64,000 nt of DNA from Oscillospiraceae bacterium (GTDB lineage Bacteria; Bacillota; Clostridia; Oscillospirales; Oscillospiraceae), in contig SVKV01000008.1 of NCBI GenBank assembly GCA_015068305.1, positions 1-64,000 of the forward strand. Direction: 5' to 3'. Both the position numbers and the translations under genes were made by a program. The notes below the pieces were generated by a model, which saw nothing but the letters and a program-made list of their open reading frames with translations, searched no databases and was not told where the DNA came from. Shown one piece after another: positions 52,572 to 59,436 of the stretch. Numbering within the stretch: the first letter of the stretch is position 1; the number at the start of each line of letters is the position of its first letter.

Positions 52572-52610
52572 AAAAAGAAGTCATCCCTTTTGGGATGACT
52601 TCTTTTTTGC
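52572..52610 (+). terminator. Terminator of tRNA-Asp
   Basis: AAAAAAGAAGTCATCCC pairs with GGGATGACTTCTTTTTT around a short loop. Confidence 0.92.
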
Positions 52611-52619
52611 TTTCTGAGA

Positions 52620-52739
52620 GAACGGACTCGAAAGATCAAATGCAATATGCCGGTGGCATATTGCTCATCGCCGGCTGGACGGCGATGACTCCATAATTTT
52701 CTGCGCAGCAGAAAATGTAAACGAGTCCGTTCGGGGTCG
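52620..52739 (+). mobile_element. tRNA-associated four-stem element, Asp copy
   Basis: The closing stem CGGACTCG (52623-52630) pairs with CGAGTCCG (52722-52729). Inside are the AAAGATCAAAT linker, a 10-bp hairpin A (52642-52651 with 52655-52664, loop GGT), an 8-bp hairpin B (52665-52672 with 52681-52688), a CTCCATA linker, and a 9-bp hairpin C (52696-52704 with 52708-52716, loop GCA). The closing 3' strand is the start of an exact 18-base copy (52722-52739) of the tRNA-Asp 3' part (52551-52568). The left arm, read on the minus strand, matches TTCGAGTCCGTTC of the same tRNA. Confidence 0.72.
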
Positions 52740-52755
52740 GCTCCACATTAGAAAA

Positions 52756-52916
52756 CGGATTGCCACACCAGTGTGCGCACTGGTTCGCAATGACGGTAGT
52801 TTTCGACATATTCCGCACCATTTTTAGTGCAGCCAACCACCAAGTTTCCATGTCATTGCGAGGAGGCCTGAAAAGGCCGACGTGGCAATCCGCTTCCCTA
52901 TAAACTGTAATTTGAC
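52756..52916. repeat. Dispersed ATTGC/GCAAT double-hairpin repeat, copy 2
   Basis: This is the inverted counterpart of 18186-18367. Module B (52756-52794) encloses ACCAGTG-TGCG-CACTGGT within ATTGC/GCAAT. Module A (52852-52892) encloses GGCCT/AGGCC within the same outer stem. The flank AAACTGTAATTTGA at 52902-52915 matches copy 1. It starts 17 bases beyond the tRNA-Asp element. Confidence 0.72.
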
Positions 52917-53079
52917 TGCCACCGTTACGAATCGGGAGGGACCTGTGGCGTAACGATTACTACCGGCCAATCAGGCCCGAGATGTCACCGCACACTGCGC
53001 AGAAAACTGCAATTTGACAACCCCTCCCTTTCTCTGCTAAACTGTATTCATGCAAAATACCAATATTCCCCCGGGAATC
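52917..53079. other. Non-coding stretch between the repeat and tetR
   Basis: No gene was found here. A second AAACTGCAATTTGAC segment at about 53004-53018 echoes the repeat flank, so the repeat family may extend to here or have a neighbouring partial copy. The TetR promoter follows. Confidence 0.45.
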
Positions 53080-53126
53080 TTGACAATCGATAAAAATAGA
53101 CTTATAATTTTAGTGAACGTGTTCAC
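53080..53126 (+). promoter_or_regulatory. TetR promoter and operator
   Basis: TTGACA (53080-53085) and TATAAT (53103-53108) have a 17-base spacer. Immediately downstream is GTGAAC-GT-GTTCAC (53113-53126), a 6-bp-arm inverted repeat covering the transcription start, the expected place for a TetR-type repressor to bind its own gene. Confidence 0.75.
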
Positions 53127-53138
53127 AAAGGAGGAACC

Positions 53139-53645
53139 ATGCCTAAGATCATCGAAAACCTGCCCCAGCGGCTTGCCGAAGAAGCCCGCCGCCAGATCGA
53201 GCAGTCCGGTTTCAGCGCCATGACCATCCGTTCCGTAGCCAAGGGCTGCGGCGTGGGTGTGGGAACGGTGTACAACTACTATTCTTCCAAGGAAGAACTG
53301 GTGGCTACCTTCATGCTCAGCGACTGGAAAGCCTGTGTTGCAGCCATCCAAAGCTGTGCAGACGGTTCTGAAACTCTGGAACCGGTGCTTCTTACTGTTT
53401 ATGAAAAGCTGCGGCTTTTCATGGAAGAGTACGATCCCATTTTCCGGGATGAAGCTGCCGCCATCAGCTATACCGGCGCTACTTCCAGATATCACAGTGT
53501 TTTGAGAAGTCAGATCGCCTCCCCCGTTCGGAAATTCTGCCGGGATGATTTTACCGCAGAATTTATCGCAGAGGCCATGCTGACCTGGACTGTTGCCGGA
53601 AAGGATTTCGATGAACTGAAAGGTGTCCTCCTGCGTATCAACTGA
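53139..53645 (+). CDS. TetR-family repressor
   Basis: The 168-residue product has an N-terminal TetR helix-turn-helix (FSAMTIRSVAKGCGVGVGTVYNYYSSKEEL, about 25-55, split by its turn) and a helical ligand domain. It is the first gene of a same-strand cluster encoding a flavin-reductase-like protein, an SDR-like protein and a 5-alpha-reductase-like membrane protein, and probably controls it through the operator at 53113. AAGGAGG lies 6 bases before the ATG. The inducer is unknown. Confidence 0.88.
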   Translation: MPKIIENLPQRLAEEARRQIEQSGFSAMTIRSVAKGCGVGVGTVYNYYSSKEELVATFMLSDWKACVAAIQSCADGSETLEPVLLTVYEKLRLFMEEYDPIFRDEAAAISYTGATSRYHSVLRSQIASPVRKFCRDDFTAEFIAEAMLTWTVAGKDFDELKGVLLRIN

Positions 53646-53661
53646 AAAAGGAGAGATTCCC

Positions 53662-54588
53662 ATGTCCAGTTTTGAAAACCTGCGCGTGGTAGACAATTTC
53701 TACCAGACCTCCCTGTTTTTCCCCATGCCCACCGTGGTCATCAGCACCCTCTGCGAAGACGGCTCCACCACCCTGGGCCCCTACTCTCTGGTGCAGCCTT
53801 ACTATGTTGCCGGCAAGGACTACTACGCCATGCTGCTTTCCTGCCGCAACTCCTCCAATACTGCCCAGAACATTCTGCGCACCGGCAAGTGCGCCATCAA
53901 CTTTGTGGACGACAAGCCCAAGACCTTCAAAGAGTGCGTCAAGCTTTCCTGGCCCGGCGACAAGCCCGAGGACAAAATGCCCAAGTGCCAGTTCCGTCTG
54001 GAGAAGAGCATGATTGAGGAAGAGACCGGTGAAAAGCGCCCCATGGTTTTGAGCGATGCCATCCAGGCCATCGAATGCACCTGGGTCCGGGAGCTGGATC
54101 ACGCCGAAAACGATATGCCCGGCGAGCTGAATGGCTACGAGCCCCCCTACCACGATTTCAACGGCATCACCTCCAAGTTCGGTGCCCACTTCATTCTGAA
54201 GATTGACAAGATTCTCATGAAGAAGAAGTACGCCGATGCCATCATCAACGGCGTCAAGGCCAAGGACTTCCCGCCCCTGCCTGTTGACTACGGCTACCGG
54301 GACTCCAAGAACTTCTGGTTCCACCGGAAGACCTGGATGCGGGCTGAACTGCTGCCCATGCGCAAGCAGAGCCTGGACTCCGTCCGTTATGCCGCTGACC
54401 GGACCGATGACAAGATCAAGTTCACCGATGAGGCCCTGGAGACCATTCTGAATGTGCCCCGCGTGTTCCTGTCTGTCGTGCTGAAGGGCTGCGTGGACTG
54501 GGCAAGAGAGAACAATGTGGAGCTCATCACCGCTGAACACATGAAGATCATCAACGACAAGCGTTCCAAGGAAAAGAACAAAAAATAA
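53662..54588 (+). CDS. Flavin-reductase-like FMN-binding protein
   Basis: The 308-residue product has an N-terminal split-barrel flavin-binding domain (about 1-200; FPMPTVVISTLCEDGSTT, GPYSLVQPYYVAGKDYY, NTAQNILRTGKCAINF) and an unfamiliar C-terminal domain (about 200-308) containing the FRxW-like FWFHRKTWMRAE. A late segment, FTDEALETILNVPRVF, could be helical. It would bind FMN and reduce a substrate or deliver electrons. The cluster context points to a small-molecule reduction pathway. ATG 53662 follows AAGGAG at 9 bases. Confidence 0.8.
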   Translation: MSSFENLRVVDNFYQTSLFFPMPTVVISTLCEDGSTTLGPYSLVQPYYVAGKDYYAMLLSCRNSSNTAQNILRTGKCAINFVDDKPKTFKECVKLSWPGDKPEDKMPKCQFRLEKSMIEEETGEKRPMVLSDAIQAIECTWVRELDHAENDMPGELNGYEPPYHDFNGITSKFGAHFILKIDKILMKKKYADAIINGVKAKDFPPLPVDYGYRDSKNFWFHRKTWMRAELLPMRKQSLDSVRYAADRTDDKIKFTDEALETILNVPRVFLSVVLKGCVDWARENNVELITAEHMKIINDKRSKEKNKK

Positions 54589-54673
54589 GCGGCGAGTCGC
54601 CGCTGACAATTCGTGTCCAGGCTGGGCCGTATTCCCGACACCATTGGGTACCGCTCGGTATCGATACACGAAT
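54588..54673 (+). other. Structured intergenic segment inside the reductase cluster
   Basis: A stem-loop AGCGGC/GCCGCT overlaps the end of the flavin-reductase stop. It is followed by ATTCGTGT (54609-54616) that can pair with ACACGAAT (54666-54673), enclosing GGG/CCC and GGTACC-GCTC-GGTATC hairpins. No T tract follows, so it is not a simple terminator. It could be an RNA regulatory or processing element. Confidence 0.4.
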
Positions 54674-54706
54674 CATTGCATTCATATATAACAGGAGGAA
54701 CTTACT

Positions 54707-55567
54707 ATGAAAATCGTTCTGGCCGGTGCCTTTGGTAATCTGGGTGCCGAAATTCTGAAGTGCCTGTGCAAAGCTGGCCATGAGGTGGTTGCTGCTGACC
54801 TGAAGGAGCGCCCCGTAGAAGGCTGCGAGGGCAAGTACACCTTCGTTTCCATCGATGCCACCAACCCCGAGACTCTGAAGGGTCTGTGCGAGGGTGCTGA
54901 CATCGCCATCACCACCATGGGCCTGACCGGCGCTTCCACCAAGGTCACTTCCTATGACATCGACTACCATGGCAATCTGAACTTCTATAACGAGTGCGTC
55001 CGTGCCGGCGTCAAGAAGTTCAACTATATCTCCGTCATTTCCTGCGACCAGCCCGGCGCAGAGGAAGTGCCCATGCTCCACGCCAAGTACCTGCTGGAGC
55101 AGGACATCAAGAAGGGCGACATGGAGTACGTCATCTACCGTCCCACCGGCTATTTCTACGATATCGCCAAGGTCTTCAAGCCCTACATCGATAAGGGCGA
55201 GATGCAGCTGCTGAAGGGTTACGGCGGCGTGAAGGCCAATGTGGTGGACTGCCCCGACTTTGCAGCCTTCATCATCGAGCACATGAACGACACCAATGTC
55301 ACCTACAACGTAGGCGGCAAGGAGACCTACACCTATCTGGAAATGGCCGACATGTGCTTCGCCGCAGCCGGCAAGCCCGTGAAGATCAAGTGGGCTCCCA
55401 TCTGGCTGTTCGGTATCCTGGCTAACCTGCCCAAGATCAAGAAGGCCGGCAAGCACGACATCATCCTGTTCTCCAAGTGGACCCTGAGCCACGATCTGGT
55501 GGGTGACACCGAGACCGGTGATGCAAGCTTTGCTGAGTACATCAAGGGCTACTTCGGAAAGGAGTAA
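54707..55567 (+). CDS. NAD(P)-binding Rossmann protein (atypical SDR)
   Basis: The 286-residue product starts with the nucleotide-binding AGAFGNLGAEILKCL (6-20) and follows the extended/atypical SDR pattern (NmrA-like, with YISVISCDQPG and LLEQDIKKGDMEYVIYRPTGYF). A canonical YxxxK pair is not evident. It may reduce, or sense the redox state of, a small molecule. It lies in the TetR-led cluster, 6 bases ahead of the membrane reductase-like gene. AGGAGG lies upstream of the ATG. Confidence 0.82.
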   Translation: MKIVLAGAFGNLGAEILKCLCKAGHEVVAADLKERPVEGCEGKYTFVSIDATNPETLKGLCEGADIAITTMGLTGASTKVTSYDIDYHGNLNFYNECVRAGVKKFNYISVISCDQPGAEEVPMLHAKYLLEQDIKKGDMEYVIYRPTGYFYDIAKVFKPYIDKGEMQLLKGYGGVKANVVDCPDFAAFIIEHMNDTNVTYNVGGKETYTYLEMADMCFAAAGKPVKIKWAPIWLFGILANLPKIKKAGKHDIILFSKWTLSHDLVGDTETGDASFAEYIKGYFGKE

Positions 55568-55573
55568 TGCATC

Positions 55574-56371
55574 ATGTGGAATTGGACCCATCTTGGCATC
55601 TTCTTTGCCCTGAGCCTGCTGGTATGTCTGTGCGGCTTTAAGAAGTACGTTTACTTTATGTCCATCGGCTACGGCTTCTCCGTTGCCGTCATCGGTGCTG
55701 CCATGGCCGTTATGAGTCTGCTGGGCATCTACCCCAATGCAGGCCTTGCCCACTATGTGCAGTTCGCCCTGTTTATCATCTACGGCTTCCGGCTTTCCGG
55801 CTTCCTGCTGATCCGGGAGATCAAAAATGCAGCCTACCGCAAGACCCTGGCAGAAGCCACCGGCAGCGAAGTGCCCGTCTTTGTCAAGTTCTTCATGTGG
55901 GTCTTCATGGGCATCCTGTATGTGTCCCAGACCTCCGGTGTGGCCTTCCGGCTGTTCAACGGCGAAGCTGCCTCCCTCTGCCAGTGGATCGGCATTGCCA
56001 TCTCCGCCTTCGGCATCGGTCTGGAGGCTGTTGCCGATCAGCAGAAGTCCCAGCAGAAGGCAAAGCGGCCCGATATGGTAGCCACCGAGCAGCTGTACAA
56101 AATCGTCCGCTGCCCCAACTACTTCGGTGAGATTCTGTTCTGGACCGGCGTTACCGTGTCTGCGCTGGACATTCTCCAGGGTGCCGGCCAGTGGATCACC
56201 GTGATCATTGCCTACATTCTCATCGTGTTCATCATGTTCAACGGTGCCCAGCGTCTTGAAAAGCGTCAGATGGCCCGCTACGGCAATAACGCCGAGTACA
56301 AGGCCTACGCCGACAAGACCCCCATCATCATCCCCTTCCTGCCCGTATATCATCTGAACAAGCAGAACTAA
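55574..56371 (+). CDS. DUF1295 membrane protein, steroid 5-alpha-reductase-like
   Basis: The 265-residue polytopic protein has the C-terminal DUF1295/isoprenylcysteine-methyltransferase-like signature LYKIVRCPNYFGEILFWTG (about 175-195), where RxPNYxGE is the NADPH/SAM-site motif. Six to eight helices are visible. Relatives include SRD5A-type 3-oxo-5-alpha-steroid 4-dehydrogenases, which use NADPH to reduce C=C bonds of steroids or other lipids. The substrate here is unknown. Its close coupling to an SDR-like gene suggests a joint pathway. Confidence 0.8.
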   Translation: MWNWTHLGIFFALSLLVCLCGFKKYVYFMSIGYGFSVAVIGAAMAVMSLLGIYPNAGLAHYVQFALFIIYGFRLSGFLLIREIKNAAYRKTLAEATGSEVPVFVKFFMWVFMGILYVSQTSGVAFRLFNGEAASLCQWIGIAISAFGIGLEAVADQQKSQQKAKRPDMVATEQLYKIVRCPNYFGEILFWTGVTVSALDILQGAGQWITVIIAYILIVFIMFNGAQRLEKRQMARYGNNAEYKAYADKTPIIIPFLPVYHLNKQN

Positions 56372-56376
56372 CACAC

Positions 56377-56410
56377 AAAGAGGGCCATCGGAAGATGGCC
56401 CTCTTTCGGA
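56377..56410 (+). terminator. Hairpin with weak T tail after the DUF1295 gene
   Basis: AAAGAGGGCCATC/GATGGCCCTCTTT (56377-56389 with 56394-56406) is a strong stem but the tail is only CTCTTTCGGA, so read-through into the next two genes is likely. Confidence 0.6.
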
Positions 56411-56425
56411 AAGAGAGAGATTATT

Positions 56426-57058
56426 ATGCATGATTTCAGCATTGCCATGGGACTGATGGATTTTGTTCCCGTGGCCTTCTTCGGTGTCACCGCGGTGATT
56501 CTGCTGCGGGATCTGTACAGCAAAATGGTCAAGGGTGCTTATGCATTGCTGGCCGCCGGCTGTATCAATGTCTTCACTGCCGGCTTCTGCAAGGCCCTGT
56601 GGAAGCTGCTGTATGCAGCCGGTATCTGCGATTTTCAGCCTCTGGAGCAGATGTTCCTGCCGGTCAACTCCATGGGTCTTCTGATGGTGGGTCTGAGCCT
56701 CATCGGTATGCTGTGCTGGAAGCGCAGGGATGCCGTGGCCCTCTCCGCCGCCCCTGCAGTCTTCTCCGGCAGCTTTGTGTTCATCATGATGATGGTGGTG
56801 GGCCTCGGCGGAATGTGCGCTGTTTTAAGCATTATGGCCGCCGGAATGAAGAAAAAGCGTGTTATTGCCCTGTTCGTGCTGTCCTTTGTCTGCGCCATGG
56901 GCATGGGCTATATGTCCAGCCAGGACTCCTCCCTTGCCTGGGTCAACTGGGCAGAGCAGAGCATCAACACCGTTTCCCAGCTGTGTCTGATGCTTGGTGT
57001 GCTGATGCTGCACAAGGCAGGTCTGGCTGAGTACAAATTCGGGGAGGCCAAAGCATGA
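56426..57058 (+). CDS. Unknown membrane protein of the reductase cluster
   Basis: The 210-residue protein has six or seven hydrophobic helices and no family I recognise. It begins MHDFSIAMGLMDFVPVAFFG and has a basic loop (MKKKR) before its fifth helix. It overlaps the following gene by 4 bases (ATGA), so the two are translationally coupled. It may carry electrons, lipids or substrate for the neighbouring enzymes, but nothing in its sequence shows this. Confidence 0.65.
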   Translation: MHDFSIAMGLMDFVPVAFFGVTAVILLRDLYSKMVKGAYALLAAGCINVFTAGFCKALWKLLYAAGICDFQPLEQMFLPVNSMGLLMVGLSLIGMLCWKRRDAVALSAAPAVFSGSFVFIMMMVVGLGGMCAVLSIMAAGMKKKRVIALFVLSFVCAMGMGYMSSQDSSLAWVNWAEQSINTVSQLCLMLGVLMLHKAGLAEYKFGEAKA

Positions 57059-57705
57059 TTGACAAACTTCTGAAAGCCATTGAAAAGCAGTATCCTCTGA
57101 CGGAAGTCGATGCCGGCGACTACAAAAATCTGAAGGCGAACGGCATGAAGTTTTCCATCCAGGCATACACCGCAGAGGGACTCGGCTGGGTATCCGTCAT
57201 GACCGCCTCCGGCTTTTTCGGTCTGATGAAAATGGATACTCTGATCATCAACCCCCGGGATGTGGATATGCCCCTGCTGTCCTACGACCGGGTCCATGCC
57301 ATGGGTAACGACACGCTGATCTACGAACTCTACGACACCATGGTCGGCCAGCCGGATCTTTCCCTTCTGGACAAAGCCAAGGGCCGGACCAATCTCCTGC
57401 CGGACCACGACCTGGGCAAGCACTGGTACGATGAAATCAAGCTGCCCCAGAGCCTGTCCAAGAAGTGCAAAAAGGTTCAGTCCCCCGCCTTTGACGATGC
57501 AGCCCATCAGTACATGACCGCATTTGTGAATGCCGCAAAAGCAGCGCCCTCCTGCGAGGCAGAACCCAAGCGGGAAAAGGCATCAGTCTATGTGGAAGGT
57601 CTGCTGGAGCACGGCGGCCCCTCCACCGATGTGTTCAAGAAGTCCATCGGCGAAGAAAAAACTGCCCGGCTTTTCCGCACCGTCCTCTTCGGAACTCAGG
57701 TTTAA
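57055..57705 (+). CDS. Unknown soluble protein of the reductase cluster
   Basis: The 216-residue soluble protein has a conserved-looking core: MDTLIINPRDVDMPLLSYDRVH, NDTLIYELYDTMVG, and LPDHDLGKHWYDEIKLPQSL. The spacing of these segments weakly recalls ferredoxin-dependent bilin reductases, which reduce tetrapyrroles, but no firm family match is claimed. It overlaps the preceding membrane-protein gene (ATGA) and ends the cluster. Confidence 0.6.
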   Translation: MIDKLLKAIEKQYPLTEVDAGDYKNLKANGMKFSIQAYTAEGLGWVSVMTASGFFGLMKMDTLIINPRDVDMPLLSYDRVHAMGNDTLIYELYDTMVGQPDLSLLDKAKGRTNLLPDHDLGKHWYDEIKLPQSLSKKCKKVQSPAFDDAAHQYMTAFVNAAKAAPSCEAEPKREKASVYVEGLLEHGGPSTDVFKKSIGEEKTARLFRTVLFGTQV

Positions 57706-57711
57706 ACGAAA

Positions 57712-57745
57712 ACCCGGCTCCTTTCGGAGCCGGGTGCTTTTTTAT
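57712..57745. terminator. Terminator ending the reductase cluster
   Basis: ACCCGGCTCC/GGAGCCGGGT (57712-57721 with 57726-57735) is followed by GCTTTTTT. Confidence 0.88.
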
Positions 57746-58587
57746 CGGATATGTACTTTTCCGGCGCACTCCATCACCACATCGTCGGTCATGATAATCT
57801 CACCCACGGAATCCAGGGTGATATTGCCGCTTCTGGGGTTCTTCACGGAGTCCACATGGCCCCGGATCTCAGCTTCCACATCGGAGTACTCGAAGGACAG
57901 GTCAGTACCCTCCATGGTGCAGTTAATAAGCTTCAGATCCTTGCAGTAGCACAGGGGCTGGGTGCCGGTGATGTGGCAGTTGATCAGGGTCAGGCCCTCA
58001 GAAAACCATGCCAGATACTCACCTTTCAGGGTGCTGTCCACCACCGTCACATTCTTGCTGTGCCAGAAGGCGTCCTTGGTATCCAGGTAAGAATTCCGGA
58101 TCTCCAGATTCTCCATGTACTGGAAGGAGTATTTGCCCTTCATCTTCACATTGTCCAGCTTCACGTTCCGGCTGTCCATGAAAATATACTCGGCGGTGAC
58201 GGAGGTATCCTTCAGCTGTATATCACTGGACTTCCAGCCAAATTCCTGGGACACGATGTCGCATCCGGTGAGGCTGATATTCCGGCACTCCCGGACAGCC
58301 TTGATGCCGCCCAGGGTGGAATCCTTGATCTCACCGTCGCAGGCATACCAGATGGCGGCACGGGTCAGCTCATCCATGGTGGAATTTTCCATCTTGAAGC
58401 CCTGCACATGCCACAGGGGATACCGCAGGGAGAAGCTGCAGTCCTTCACGCCCACATCCCGGGCTTCCTTCAGCACGGACTCTCCGTCGGCAGGGCCCGC
58501 AAAAACGCAGTCCACCACGTCTGTATGCTGCAAATAGTACAGTGCCCGCTCCTCGTCAAACTGTTTTCCCACAATCTGCTCTCTCAT
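57742..58587 (-). CDS. DUF3737 right-handed beta-helix protein
   Basis: The 281-residue product consists mostly of short repeating beta-strand turns (for example SRNVKLDNVKMKGKYSF and MENLEIRNSYLDTKD), as in the DUF3737 family, whose members are predicted parallel beta-helices. No enzyme motif is seen. The N-terminus is MREQIVGKQFDEERALYYLQ. ATG 58587 follows GAGGAG; three in-frame codons upstream lack a ribosome site. Role unknown. Confidence 0.8.
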   Translation of the reverse strand: MREQIVGKQFDEERALYYLQHTDVVDCVFAGPADGESVLKEARDVGVKDCSFSLRYPLWHVQGFKMENSTMDELTRAAIWYACDGEIKDSTLGGIKAVRECRNISLTGCDIVSQEFGWKSSDIQLKDTSVTAEYIFMDSRNVKLDNVKMKGKYSFQYMENLEIRNSYLDTKDAFWHSKNVTVVDSTLKGEYLAWFSEGLTLINCHITGTQPLCYCKDLKLINCTMEGTDLSFEYSDVEAEIRGHVDSVKNPRSGNITLDSVGEIIMTDDVVMECAGKVHIR

Positions 58588-58615
58588 AAGCAAAACTCCT
58601 CTTCGGTTTTTCCTC

Positions 58616-58644
58616 ATTATACTGCCAAATATCTAAAAGCGCAA
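58616..58644 (-). promoter_or_regulatory. Promoter of the DUF3737 gene
   Basis: TTGCGC (58644-58639) and TATAAT (58621-58616) on the minus strand have a 17-base spacer. It overlaps the divergent promoter at 58647 closely. Confidence 0.65.
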
Positions 58645-58646
58645 GG

Positions 58647-58675
58647 TAGACTTTTCCAGAAAAGGAAGCTATAAT
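58647..58675 (+). promoter_or_regulatory. Promoter of the MazG-like gene
   Basis: TAGACT (58647-58652) and TATAAT (58670-58675) have a 17-base spacer. Confidence 0.6.
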
Positions 58676-58698
58676 AAATGCCGGAAGGATGTGTAAAA

Positions 58699-59025
58699 AT
58701 GACGATCAATGAATATCAGAAACTGGCCATGACCACCCTGAATCCGGAACTGAGCAAAAAAGATGTGCTCATCAACGGCGTGATGGGGCTGTGCGGCGAG
58801 TCCGGCGAGGCCATCGACATTGTGAAGAAATGGCTGGCCCAGGGCCATGAGCTGGACCGGGAAAAGCTGGCAAAGGAGTTGGGTGACATCTGCTGGTATC
58901 TGGCTGAAACTGCCACTGCGCTGGACCTTTCCCTGGAGGAGATCATGGCTGCCAACATTGAAAAACTGAAGCAGCGCTATCCGGAGGGTTTCGATGCCCG
59001 GCGGTCCATTCACCGTGCAGAATGA
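58699..59025 (+). CDS. MazG-like nucleotide pyrophosphohydrolase
   Basis: The 108-residue all-helical product has the MazG motif with acidic residues in LCGESGEAIDIVKKW (about 33-48) and KELGDICWYLAETATALD (about 60-78). It would hydrolyse a noncanonical NTP to NMP and pyrophosphate with Mg2+. ATG 58699 has GAAGGAT about 9 bases upstream. Followed by the tRNA-Gly promoter. Confidence 0.9.
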   Translation: MTINEYQKLAMTTLNPELSKKDVLINGVMGLCGESGEAIDIVKKWLAQGHELDREKLAKELGDICWYLAETATALDLSLEEIMAANIEKLKQRYPEGFDARRSIHRAE

Positions 59026-59050
59026 TTTATAATTATTTTTTCAAAAAGGC

Positions 59051-59078
59051 TTGACAATTTCAAAAATCGTGCTATAAT
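59051..59078 (+). promoter_or_regulatory. Promoter of tRNA-Gly
   Basis: Consensus TTGACA (59051-59056) and TATAAT (59073-59078) have a 16-base spacer. Confidence 0.85.
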
Positions 59079-59092
59079 TCATTTTGTTCGTT

Positions 59093-59168
59093 GCGGGTGT
59101 AGCTCATCCGGTAGAGCGCCACCTTGCCAAGGTGGAGGTAGCGAGTTCGAGCCTCGTCACCCGCTCCA
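59093..59168 (+). tRNA. tRNA-Gly (anticodon GCC)
   Basis: The 76-base gene folds as a cloverleaf: acceptor GCGGGTG/CACCCGC, anticodon arm CCACC-TTGCCAA-GGTGG with anticodon GCC, T arm with GTTCGAGCC, discriminator T and encoded CCA. Confidence 0.96.
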
Positions 59169-59169
59169 T

Positions 59170-59210
59170 AAGAAGAAAGACCAGCCAAATGGCTGGTCTT
59201 TCTTTTTTTC
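59170..59210 (+). terminator. Terminator of tRNA-Gly
   Basis: AAGAAAGACCAGCC-AAAT-GGCTGGTCTTTCTT is followed by TTTTTT. Confidence 0.93.
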
Positions 59211-59221
59211 GTGGTGGCGAT

Positions 59222-59340
59222 GGCTCGAAAGATTAAATGCAGGTGTCCGGGGGACACCTGCTTGACCCCGGCTCGACGGGGTCAAGTCCATAATTTTCGC
59301 CTCCGGCGAAAATGTAAGCGAGCCTCGTCACCCGCTCCAT
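59222..59340 (+). mobile_element. tRNA-associated four-stem element, Gly copy
   Basis: The closing stem GGCTCG (59222-59227) pairs with CGAGCC (59319-59324). Inside are the AAAGATTAAAT linker, a 10-bp hairpin A (59239-59248 with 59252-59261), a 9-bp hairpin B (59262-59270 with 59277-59285), a GTCCATA linker, and a 9-bp hairpin C (59293-59301 with 59305-59313, loop TCC). The right strand begins a 22-base exact duplicate (59319-59340) of the tRNA-Gly 3' end (59148-59169), which gives the appearance of an attachment-site pair. The element carries no ORF. Confidence 0.75.
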
Positions 59341-59407
59341 TATAGAAGCAGATGCAAAAGCTGCTGCTTCCTTTTCGGGTGTTAAAGCTTCTAAAGCACA
59401 AATGCAA

Positions 59408-59431
59408 AAGAGGACGGAAACCCGTCCTCTT
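59408..59431 (-). terminator. Terminator of the lipoprotein gene
   Basis: AAGAGGACGG/CCGTCCTCTT (59408-59417 with 59422-59431), followed on the minus strand by TTTTGC. Confidence 0.8.
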
Positions 59432-59436
59432 CTTTT

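Noticed and set aside
52340..52584. N-terminal extension of the SPFH protein through the tRNA-Asp gene
   Set aside because: The frame is open by chance. The ribosome site and promoter support ATG 52356, and the tRNA is on the opposite strand.
59170..59338. Tandem second tRNA gene after tRNA-Gly
   Set aside because: Only the 3' third of a tRNA is repeated. The preceding sequence forms hairpins with no D arm or anticodon arm of tRNA type.
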